From CAZVBR01 sp964625755 (GTDB lineage: Bacteria > Patescibacteriota > Minisyncoccia > Phycocordibacterales > XYD1-FULL-46-19): DNA of 9,940 nucleotides. The number at the start of each line of letters is the position of its first letter. Within the stretch, counting starts at the first letter, position 1. Positions 1 through 5,594 of this stretch are shown piece by piece. The DNA lies in assembly GCA_964625755.1 (NCBI GenBank), contig CAZVBR010000022.1, positions 1 to 9,940 of the forward strand, given 5' to 3'. Under the pieces are notes generated by a model that was given only the letters and a program-made list of their open reading frames with translations, ran no database searches and had not been told where the DNA came from. The translations under genes were made by a program, and so were the position numbers.

Positions 1-60
1 TCTGAAAATATGTTACAAATTATAGCGATTTTAGGAGACACGGTCGGTCTCACTACTCTG

Positions 61-131
61 CTGCCGGGCTAGGATTCGAACCTAGATTACATGATCCAGA
101 GTCATGTGTCCTACCATTAGACGACCCGGCA
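61..131 (-). tRNA. tRNA-Gln (anticodon CTG)
   Basis: A complete cloverleaf folds on the minus strand. It has a 7-bp acceptor stem (TGCCGGG/CCCGGCA), a 4-bp D stem, an anticodon stem CATGA/TCATG around the loop CTCTGGA (anticodon CTG, reading CAG), and a T arm CTAGG-TTCGAAT-CCTAG. The discriminator base is G73, as in other bacterial Gln tRNAs, and CCA is not encoded. The first pair is U1-A72, a known recognition feature for the GatCAB amidotransferase, which fits the gatC and gatA genes in this window. It lies 62 nt after the pyrG stop codon and may be cotranscribed with that operon, because I found no convincing promoter of its own. Confidence 0.95.
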
Positions 132-193
132 ATGATCCTAACCAATCTATCAAAAAAGCCTTTTGTTGACCAGACGCACCCGAATAAGTATTT

Positions 194-1858
194 TTACTTC
201 CCAGCCTCGGCCTTTTCTCTCTCGGACGCCACAGACGCCGCCGCTTTGACAAACGACAGAAACAACGGGTGAGGCGCAAGTGGAGCGGATTTAAATTCAG
301 GATGAAACTGAGTGGCCACAAAAAACGGATGAGTTTTTTTCGGCAGCTCCGCGATCTCCATCAAGCGATTATCCGGCGAAGTACCGGAAAAAACCAAACC
401 GGCTTCTTCCAGTTTGGCAAGATATTCGGGATTAACCTCAAAGCGATGGCGATGCCTCTCGCTTATCTCAGTCGTACCGTACGCCCGATAAGCAAAAGTA
501 CCTTTTTTAACTCGAGCCGGATAAGCTCCGAGTCTCATGGTTCCGCCAAAGTTCTTGTCCGTTATCTTCGACCGCTGGTCAGGCAAAACATCGATCACCG
601 GCTCGGTGGTTTCCGGATCGATCTCGGTGGTTTGAGCTTTCTCGATCCCGGCCACATGCCGGGCAAAATCTACCACCGCCAACTGCATACCGTAGCACAA
701 TCCAAAATAAGGAATACGGTTTTCTCTGGCATACTTGATCACCTTGATCTTCCCCTCGATCCCTCTTTCCCCGAAGCCCCCGGGCACCAAGATCCCGTCA
801 TAGGCACTCAAACTCTCCGGCTCTCGGTCTCCCGATTCGTAATCCACCGAATCAAGCCAGTGAATATTGATCTTTTTTCCGGCTTTATTGGCCGCGTGCT
901 TTAAGGCTTCGATCACCGAGATATAGACGTCTGAGAGAACATAGTCACCGGTCTTGAAATACTTGCCGACCAAAGCGATGTTGACCTCTTTTTTGGCTTT
1001 TGACCCTCGCTCAACCATCTTTCGCCACTCCTGCAGATCCCTCTCTCCCGGCCCCAAGCGGAGCAAGTCAAGCAAAGTATCGGTCAAACCGTCCTTCTCG
1101 AAATTGATCGGGATATCATAGATACTCTCAACATCCGGAGCGGAAATAATGTCCTCAATACCGACGTTCGAGGACATAGCCAGTTTTTCCTTCCGTTTTT
1201 TATCAAGCGGGCGATCAGACCTGGCAATAATAATATCGGGGTGAACTCCGTAAGAATTGAGACTCCGGACCGCATACTGGGTCGGTTTGGTTTTCATCTC
1301 TCCCACCTTATTCGGCACCGGCAGATAACTGACCAACACGAAACGGACATCTTCCGGGTGTTTCAGTTTGAGGATCCGGGCCGCTTCAATGAACATCACG
1401 TTCTGATACTCACCGACCGTACCCCCGATCTCAACAATAGTAATATCGGCCTTGGTCTTTTTCACCGCCTGATCGATCCGGCGCAAGATCTCACTTGAGA
1501 TATACGGTACCGGGTCAACACATTTACCGCCAAAACCCAGAGCCCGTTCTTTGTCGATCACATACTTATAAACCATCCCGCTGGTCATATAACTTTCCCG
1601 GGGCAAAGACTTACCCAGAAACCGTTCATAATTACCCATATCCTGATCGCACTCCAGGCCCGAATCCAGAACAAAGGTCTCTCCGTGTTCGATCGGATTC
1701 ATGGTCCCGGCGTCAACATTCAAATAAGGATCGATCTTCATTGGATTTACTTTAAACCCGCGAGACTGGAGGATCTTGGCGATCGAAGATACCGTCACCC
1801 CCTTACCGACACCCGACATTACTCCCCCTGTAACGAAAATATATTTGTGTTGACTCAT
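194..1858 (-). CDS. pyrG: CTP synthase (glutamine-hydrolysing)
   Basis: This enzyme makes CTP from UTP, ATP and glutamine in the cytosol, the last step of de novo pyrimidine nucleotide synthesis. The product is 554 residues (E. coli 545). The N-terminal synthetase domain (about 1-270) opens with a P-loop, GGVMSGVGKG (11-20), a variant of the more familiar VVSSLGKG form, and includes KIDPYLNVDAGTMNP (41-55) and the KTKPTQ segment (189-194). The class I glutaminase domain (about 293-540) has the GGFGERG loop (360-366), nucleophile C388 in FGLCYGMQ, and H519 and E521 in QFHPEF. A TTG codon 12 nt upstream could extend the protein by four residues; I chose the ATG at 1858 because homologues begin close to the P-loop. 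The gene starts 14 nt after the ftsX stop, has no Shine-Dalgarno sequence, ends in TAA and appears to be the last protein gene of the prfB-ftsE-ftsX-pyrG operon. Confidence 0.97.
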   Translation of the reverse strand: MSQHKYIFVTGGVMSGVGKGVTVSSIAKILQSRGFKVNPMKIDPYLNVDAGTMNPIEHGETFVLDSGLECDQDMGNYERFLGKSLPRESYMTSGMVYKYVIDKERALGFGGKCVDPVPYISSEILRRIDQAVKKTKADITIVEIGGTVGEYQNVMFIEAARILKLKHPEDVRFVLVSYLPVPNKVGEMKTKPTQYAVRSLNSYGVHPDIIIARSDRPLDKKRKEKLAMSSNVGIEDIISAPDVESIYDIPINFEKDGLTDTLLDLLRLGPGERDLQEWRKMVERGSKAKKEVNIALVGKYFKTGDYVLSDVYISVIEALKHAANKAGKKINIHWLDSVDYESGDREPESLSAYDGILVPGGFGERGIEGKIKVIKYARENRIPYFGLCYGMQLAVVDFARHVAGIEKAQTTEIDPETTEPVIDVLPDQRSKITDKNFGGTMRLGAYPARVKKGTFAYRAYGTTEISERHRHRFEVNPEYLAKLEEAGLVFSGTSPDNRLMEIAELPKKTHPFFVATQFHPEFKSAPLAPHPLFLSFVKAAASVASEREKAEAGK

Positions 1859-1872
1859 TGTAACTGTCAAAA

Positions 1873-2784
1873 TTAAACCTTAAGATACTTTCTAATAGCC
1901 AGGAAGCTTGAGATCAAACCAAGCACTATCCCCGACCCCAACAGGATCAGGAACAAAACCCCAAACTGATCCTGATAATAGGCAAACAAATTAACTCCGC
2001 CGTAAACCCCGACCGTGGTATCTGTCACCCAGATCGTGGCCGGATAAAGGAGGATCAAAGCCACCAGCGAAGCGATCACTCCGGAGAGCATACCACTGAC
2101 CATAAACGGCCCTCTGATATACCAGTTACCGGCTCCCACCAATCTCATAACCGATATTTCATCCCGGGCCACGTAGATGGCAAGCGAAATGGTATTGAAG
2201 GTCACCAGAACCGAAACAAAGATCAAAAGCAAGGCGATCGCTACTCCGACCGTTCTAGAAGTGGATATGATCGACATCAATCGATCAACAATATCCTGTT
2301 TGAAATTAACCCGCTCAATGATCGCCCCATCTCCTCCTCCGGCTCGGTCATTCAAAAAAGCGGCGATCGAGGGGTAATGATCGGGGTCAACCGCCGTAAC
2401 CTGGAGCCGAGCCCCCAACGGATTTCCGATCTCTTCCAAGGACCGAATGATCAACTCATCATCCCGGTACCTCTCCTGGAAACTGGCCAGCTCTTCTTCC
2501 CGGGAAGAGTACTCCACTTCCCGCACCTCATCTAAAGATTCCAGGTCGCGCTTTAACTCCAAGATCTCCCCTTCCGAGGCATCGGTTCGGAAAGCCACGC
2601 TGATATCAACCTGATCCTTCACCTGCTCCAGGGTGTTCTCAAGAAAAGCGTTAGCCAGAAAAAGAGAACCGATCGTAAACAAAGTAACCACCAAAACCAG
2701 GATCGAAGCCGAAGCCACAAAACGATCACGCCAGAAACTGATAAATCCGGATTTTAAGACTCGTCTAATATAAGATGGAAGCAT
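1873..2784 (-). CDS. ftsX: Cell division protein FtsX (ABC transporter permease subunit)
   Basis: FtsX is the membrane partner of FtsE. In studied bacteria the pair works at the divisome as a mechanotransmission ABC system that activates cell-wall hydrolases rather than moving a solute. The 303 residues show the family layout: a short cytoplasmic N-terminus (SYIRRVLKSG), TM1 about 24-48, an extracytoplasmic domain about 49-177, then TM2 (178-200), TM3 (226-250) and TM4 (274-297), with a short basic C-terminus. The cytoplasmic loop ARDEISVMRLVGAG (206-219) is the conserved segment that contacts the ATPase. It begins 17 nt after the ftsE stop with no Shine-Dalgarno sequence and ends in TAA. No peptidoglycan hydrolase or activator gene follows it; pyrG does. 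Confidence 0.95.
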   Translation of the reverse strand: MLPSYIRRVLKSGFISFWRDRFVASASILVLVVTLFTIGSLFLANAFLENTLEQVKDQVDISVAFRTDASEGEILELKRDLESLDEVREVEYSSREEELASFQERYRDDELIIRSLEEIGNPLGARLQVTAVDPDHYPSIAAFLNDRAGGGDGAIIERVNFKQDIVDRLMSIISTSRTVGVAIALLLIFVSVLVTFNTISLAIYVARDEISVMRLVGAGNWYIRGPFMVSGMLSGVIASLVALILLYPATIWVTDTTVGVYGGVNLFAYYQDQFGVLFLILLGSGIVLGLISSFLAIRKYLKV

Positions 2785-2801
2785 AATTTAAAATCATTTA
2801 A

Positions 2802-3482
2802 TCAAATAATATACCGGCCTTCTTTATCATCCCTGACCACTCGACCGCCTTCAATGGTGATCACTCGTTTATTGAGGGCGTCAATGATCCCTTTGTTGTG
2901 AGTGGTCAAGACCACAGTCGTTCCCAGCTCATTTATCTTCCGAAAAATATTGACAATATCATTGGCGGTCACCGGATCCAAATTACCGGTCGGCTCATCA
3001 GCCACCAAAAGATCAGGCTGGTTAACGATCGCTCGGCCGATAGCCACTCTCTGGCGCTCTCCGCCGGATAACTCATACGGAAAATGCCACATCTTGTCAT
3101 GCAACCCGACCAGATCCAACACGTACGGCACGTCCGACTCGATTTCCCGGTCAGCCCGTCCGGCCGCTTCCATGGTAAAAGAAATATTCTCGTAAGCGGT
3201 CTTATGAGGCAACAGACGAAAATCCTGAAACACACTGCCGATCCGCCTCCGCAACAATGGAACATAATGCTTGCCCAACGAATGAACGTCAATGGACTCA
3301 AAAAAAACATTCCCTCGAGTCGGTTGCTCTTCGGCCAAGACCATTTTCAAGAGAGTGCTTTTTCCGGCCCCGGAGTGGCCGACCACCGACACGAACTCCC
3401 CCGGTTCAACTCCGAAAGTAACTTCATCCAAGGCTACCAACTCATCGAAATAGATCTTGGATACTTTGTCAAAATATATCAT
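2802..3482 (-). CDS. ftsE: Cell division ATP-binding protein FtsE
   Basis: This is the ABC ATPase that powers FtsX at the division site. The 226 residues match the usual FtsE length. Visible motifs are Walker A GHSGAGKST (35-43), Q-loop Q86 in GSVFQDFRLL, the signature LSGGERQRVAIGRA (138-151), Walker B LLVADEPTGNLD (158-169) and H-loop H195 in LTTHN. The residues FQDFRLLPHKTAYENI are typical of FtsE rather than of solute importers. The start ATG overlaps the prfB stop as ATGA, so translation is probably coupled to prfB. The upstream 15 nt contain no Shine-Dalgarno sequence, which strengthens the case for coupling. The stop is TGA. The order prfB-ftsE-ftsX is found in several bacterial phyla. 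Confidence 0.97.
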   Translation of the reverse strand: MIYFDKVSKIYFDELVALDEVTFGVEPGEFVSVVGHSGAGKSTLLKMVLAEEQPTRGNVFFESIDVHSLGKHYVPLLRRRIGSVFQDFRLLPHKTAYENISFTMEAAGRADREIESDVPYVLDLVGLHDKMWHFPYELSGGERQRVAIGRAIVNQPDLLVADEPTGNLDPVTANDIVNIFRKINELGTTVVLTTHNKGIIDALNKRVITIEGGRVVRDDKEGRYII

Positions 3483-4366
3483 AAGGTTTGATTATTGGAT
3501 AAATTTTTCTCGGCTTCGATAAAAGGACTCAGCTCTCCTTCGAGTACTTTGTCTATCTCCTGAACTTCAACCTTGGTCCGGTGATCTTTGACCATCTTAT
3601 ACGGATGTAAGACATAAGAACGTATCTGACTGCCCCATTCTACTTCCGTGGTCTTGCTGATCTGACGCCCGGCTTGCTTGGCTTGTCTTTCTTCTTCCAA
3701 ACGGTTGTATATTTTGGCCTCCAAGATCTCCAACGCCTGATCCCGGTTGGCCGCCTGGGATCTCTCGGAATCACAAGTTGCCGTTATCCCGGTGGGCACA
3801 TGAGTGATACGAACCGCCGTGTCCCGCTTGTTGACATTTTGACCGCCCGGACCGCTGGAACGGAAAAAATCAACTTTCAGATCATCTTCCGACAGATTGA
3901 CCTCTTTTACTTTATCGAACTTCGGCACTACTTCCACCAGAGCAAAAGATGTGTGGCGTTGCTGTTTGGCATTAAAAGGAGACACCCGGACCAACCGATG
4001 AACCCCTGATTCGTTCTTTAGTGTACCATAGATCTTCTTGCCATCAATCAAAAAAGTAATATTACGCAACCCACCGTGATCATTGACATTTTCATGCAAC
4101 ACCCTCAAACGCCAACCTTGGGCGGTGGCATACTTTTCATACATCTCATACAACATCTTGGCAAAATCCTCGGCGTCAACACCTCCCGCCCCGGCCAAGA
4201 TCGTCAAGATCGCCGGGCCTTTGTCATACTTGTTCTCTCCGGCCAACTCCGCCTTCACTTCTTCGTAACGACGGACCGCCTTCTGGGCTTTTTCTTTATC
4301 TTCCCAAAAATCCGGCTGTTGCATATCATTTTCCAGTTCAGCCAGCTCCTGTTGTAATTCATTCAT
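3479..4366 (-). CDS. prfB: Peptide chain release factor 2 (short domain 1)
   Basis: RF2 ends translation at UGA and UAA by hydrolysing peptidyl-tRNA on the ribosome. The stop-reading tripeptide SPF lies at 129-131 (RVSPFNAKQQRHTSF) and the catalytic GGQ at 174-176 (SGPGGQNVNK). LAGAGGVDAEDF (57-68) marks the start of domain 2. The protein is only 295 residues against about 365 in E. coli. The gap is inside domain 1: after PDFWEDKEKAQKA and a short helix it reaches the AGAGG segment at about residue 58, so some 55-60 residues of the helical domain are absent. The reading frame stays open upstream to a TTG at 4441, but the promoter -10 box lies in that extension, so I use the ATG at 4366. There is no in-frame UGA frameshift site. 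The gene's own stop is TGA, overlapping the ftsE ATG. Confidence 0.93.
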   Translation of the reverse strand: MNELQQELAELENDMQQPDFWEDKEKAQKAVRRYEEVKAELAGENKYDKGPAILTILAGAGGVDAEDFAKMLYEMYEKYATAQGWRLRVLHENVNDHGGLRNITFLIDGKKIYGTLKNESGVHRLVRVSPFNAKQQRHTSFALVEVVPKFDKVKEVNLSEDDLKVDFFRSSGPGGQNVNKRDTAVRITHVPTGITATCDSERSQAANRDQALEILEAKIYNRLEEERQAKQAGRQISKTTEVEWGSQIRSYVLHPYKMVKDHRTKVEVQEIDKVLEGELSPFIEAEKNLSNNQTL

Positions 4367-4373
4367 AAGTCGT

Positions 4374-4402
4374 ATTATATCAAGCCGATACCGGCAGAGC
4401 AA
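4374..4402 (-). promoter_or_regulatory. Promoter of the prfB-ftsE-ftsX-pyrG operon, leaderless geometry
   Basis: The minus strand shows -35 TTGCTC (4402-4397), a 17-bp spacer and a perfect -10 TATAAT (4379-4374). Only 7 nt (ACGACTT) separate the -10 box from the prfB ATG, so the expected transcription start falls at or next to the A of ATG. The mRNA should therefore have essentially no 5' leader. No Shine-Dalgarno sequence could fit. This site also argues for the ATG at 4366 as the true start. Confidence 0.8.
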
Positions 4403-4511
4403 ACTCACCCTAACCGCTTCCAGCCCCCTAACTTTAGTCAAACACCGGCTCTTTGATCTCCCGGTCGAACTCCGGACCGGATAAGAAATTTCACAATCGA
4501 TCTTCTCAAGG

Positions 4512-4584
4512 AGCCGACCCGGGGACTTGAACCCCGAACCTACGGTTTACGATACCGTTGCTCTACCAATTGAGCTAGGTCGGC
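4512..4584 (-). tRNA. tRNA-Thr (anticodon CGT)
   Basis: A full cloverleaf on the minus strand has acceptor GCCGACC/GGTCGGC, D stem GCTC/GAGC, anticodon stem ACGGT/ACCGT around ATCGTAA (anticodon CGT, reading ACG), and T arm CGGGG-TTCAAGT-CCCCG. The base after the acceptor stem is T (U73) followed by CCT, so CCA is not encoded. It lies 63 nt downstream of tRNA-Thr(GGT) with no terminator between them, so the two are probably cotranscribed. Confidence 0.96.
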
Positions 4585-4647
4585 ATTTTTTCAACCGGGC
4601 GATCGCAAACCAGCCCCTGCCGTTCACACTCGGTATTTTTTTACGGG

Positions 4648-4720
4648 AGCCAAGATCGGGACTCGAACCCGAGACCTCTCCCTTACCATGGGAGTGCTCT
4701 ACCATCTGAGCTATCTTGGC
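4648..4720 (-). tRNA. tRNA-Thr (anticodon GGT)
   Basis: A full cloverleaf on the minus strand has acceptor GCCAAGA/TCTTGGC, D stem GCTC/GAGC, anticodon stem CTCCC/GGGAG around ATGGTAA (anticodon GGT, reading ACC and ACU), and T arm TCGGG-TTCGAGT-CCCGA. Position 73 is T, followed by CCC rather than CCA. It is the first gene of the Thr tRNA pair, and a candidate promoter lies about 20 nt upstream. Confidence 0.96.
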
Positions 4721-4739
4721 CGGATACAACAACTCTTAA

Positions 4740-4768
4740 ATACTAATATATTTTTTTGCTTTTTTCAA
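4740..4768 (-). promoter_or_regulatory. Candidate promoter of the two Thr tRNAs
   Basis: The minus strand shows -35 TTGAAA (4768-4763), a 17-bp A/T-rich spacer and -10 TAGTAT (4745-4740; four of six consensus bases, including the first two and the last T). The expected start is about 13 nt before the tRNA-Thr(GGT) 5' end. The -10 box is weak, but spacing and position both fit. Confidence 0.5.
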
Positions 4769-4854
4769 ATCTAAAATCCTAAACCCGAATAACCCCGCCA
4801 CCAATGACACCCGATCCGGCCAAGTAGGGCAAAGACCCGGAAAATTTTCCAAAC

Positions 4855-4878
4855 AAAAAAACCGCCAAGTGGCGGTTT
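4855..4878 (-). terminator. Intrinsic terminator after tRNA-Asp
   Basis: On the minus strand an 8-bp perfect stem AAACCGCC/GGCGGTTT with loop ACTT runs straight into a T tract. The stem begins 4 nt after the tRNA-Asp discriminator base, so it ends that transcript. The 160 nt between this tRNA and tRNA-Thr(GGT) otherwise hold only the candidate Thr promoter. Confidence 0.88.
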
Positions 4879-4882
4879 CCGG

Positions 4883-4957
4883 CGCGGCCGACCGGACTTG
4901 AACCGGCAACCTCTCGCGTGACAGGCGAGTGCTCTGACCAAATTGAGCTACGGCCGC
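4883..4957 (-). tRNA. tRNA-Asp (anticodon GTC)
   Basis: A full cloverleaf on the minus strand has acceptor GCGGCCG/CGGCCGC, D stem GCTC/GAGC with a long 10-nt D loop, anticodon stem CTCGC/GCGAG around CTGTCAC (anticodon GTC), and T arm GCCGG-TTCAAGT-CCGGT with one G-U pair. The discriminator is G73, the usual Asp identity base. It is followed by CCG, so CCA is not encoded. A strong terminator follows directly. Confidence 0.96.
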
Positions 4958-4982
4958 ATAAACTACTTCCTCAAACTACTAC

Positions 4983-5011
4983 AATTTACCAAAAAACAAC
5001 CAAAAGCACAA
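4983..5011 (-). promoter_or_regulatory. Candidate promoter of tRNA-Asp
   Basis: The minus strand shows -35 TTGTGC (5011-5006), a 17-bp spacer and -10 TAAATT (4988-4983). It begins 4 nt after the stop codon of the small CxxC gene and about 25 nt before the tRNA. The -35 box keeps only TTG of the consensus. Readthrough from the gene upstream is the alternative. Confidence 0.5.
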
Positions 5012-5015
5012 GACT

Positions 5016-5204
5016 TTATTGATCGGCTGAGGTCGCCTTTTTATTCCGCCTAAAGCCGCACTCCGTGCAACCTTGATCCTGACAAACCTCACAATCAAAA
5101 CTTAAGCCATCATCGATGACTCGAGGACGATACTCCTTTCCGGTCTGATCTTGCTCTTCTGACTCTTTTTTCTCCCAATTATTTTTTTGTGGTCCGGTTT
5201 CCAT
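5016..5204 (-). CDS. Small hydrophilic protein with paired CxxC motifs (putative metal-binding knuckle)
   Basis: I do not recognise this family. The frame encodes 62 residues: a charged, Gln/Glu/Lys-rich, probably disordered first half (1-30), then CEVCQDQGCTECG, a C-x2-C-x4-C-x2-C pattern that could bind one zinc or form disulfides, and a basic tail FRRNKK. There is no signal peptide or membrane segment. The gene sits between two tRNA genes. Its ATG is 23 nt after the 3' end of the CAU tRNA and its stop is 58 nt before tRNA-Asp. No Shine-Dalgarno sequence is visible. The regular CxxC spacing and mixed codon use favour a real gene, but the frame is short and could be chance. Confidence 0.5.
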   Translation of the reverse strand: METGPQKNNWEKKESEEQDQTGKEYRPRVIDDGLSFDCEVCQDQGCTECGFRRNKKATSADQ

Positions 5205-5227
5205 TTTTTATCTTTACAAATTATTTG

Positions 5228-5301
5228 TCCCGGGGGGCAGAATTGAACTGCCGACCTTAGGTTTATGAGTCCTACGCTCTAACCAACTGAGCTACCCCGG
5301 G
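5228..5301 (-). tRNA. tRNA with anticodon CAT (elongator Met, or Ile2 read by lysidine)
   Basis: The minus strand folds with acceptor CCCGGGG/CCCCGGG, D stem GCTC/GAGC, loop CTCATAA (anticodon CAT) and T arm GGCAG-TTCAATT-CTGCC. The discriminator is A73 and CCA is not encoded. The Watson-Crick C1-G72 pair and elongator-type D stem exclude the initiator role. The anticodon stem TAGGA/ACCTA leaves an A31:A39 mismatch beside the loop. Met and Ile2(CAU) tRNAs cannot be separated by eye; I lean to Met. Confidence 0.9.
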
Positions 5302-5312
5302 TTTCACCTCCA

Positions 5313-5341
5313 ATTATGGCCAAAAACAATAAAAAAATCAA
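5313..5341 (-). promoter_or_regulatory. Promoter of the CAT tRNA
   Basis: The minus strand shows -35 TTGATT (5341-5336), a 17-bp T-rich spacer and -10 CATAAT (5318-5313). The expected start is about 5 nt upstream of the tRNA 5' end. The transcript may continue into the small CxxC gene, since no terminator follows this tRNA. Confidence 0.7.
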
Positions 5342-5391
5342 CCCGCTAAAAAGAGCCTTTTATGCCCTCCGACTGTCAAAATGAACCTCCA

Positions 5392-5423
5392 AAACAAAAA
5401 CCGGACTTAACCGGTTTTTGTTT
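5392..5423 (-). terminator. Intrinsic terminator after initiator tRNA
   Basis: A perfect 13-bp inverted repeat (arms 5392-5404 and 5411-5423; core CCGG flanked by A-runs and T-runs) encloses a 6-nt loop. On the minus strand the T-rich arm gives the U-run. It begins 8 nt after the tRNA-fMet discriminator base. The A/T flanks are symmetric, so it could work in both directions. Confidence 0.88.
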
Positions 5424-5431
5424 CTCCCTTG

Positions 5432-5505
<74 letters not shown>

Positions 5506-5517
5506 ATGTTAACTAGT

Positions 5518-5546
5518 ATTTTATATGGAAAAAACCAACCTGTCAA
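5518..5546 (-). promoter_or_regulatory. Strong promoter of initiator tRNA-fMet
   Basis: The minus strand shows a perfect -35 TTGACA (5546-5541), a 17-bp spacer and -10 TAAAAT (5523-5518; five of six consensus bases). The expected start is about 5 nt before the tRNA. It is the closest to consensus in the window, as expected for the initiator tRNA. Confidence 0.88.
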
Positions 5547-5594
5547 GAGACTTAAACCTAAACCCCTACGATATTTTCAGCCGTAACCCGGTTA

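Noticed and set aside
19..24. TATAAT on the minus strand downstream of tRNA-Gln
   Set aside because: The -35 region reads CCGACC and there is no TGn extension; the gene it might serve is outside the window.
30..60. Hairpin GAGAC...GTCTC as a terminator after tRNA-Gln
   Set aside because: The stem is only 5 bp and no T-run follows on the minus strand.
1859..1870. Alternative TTG start adding four residues to pyrG
   Set aside because: Homologues start just before the P-loop strand, and ATG is available at 1858; no ribosome binding site favours the TTG.
4367..4441. A 25-codon upstream extension of prfB from a TTG codon
   Set aside because: The extension contains the -10 box TATAAT and does not resemble RF2 sequence; the ATG at 4366 aligns with the start of domain 1.
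4450..4485. Inverted repeat CCGGTC...GACCGG between tRNA-Thr(CGT) and the prfB promoter as a terminator
   Set aside because: A 6-bp stem without a U-run; it may be chance in CCGG-rich sequence.
5374..5379. Perfect -35 TTGACA on the minus strand between the fMet terminator and the CAT tRNA
   Set aside because: No -10-like hexamer occurs 15-19 bp downstream; the pair TTGATT/CATAAT nearer the tRNA is better.
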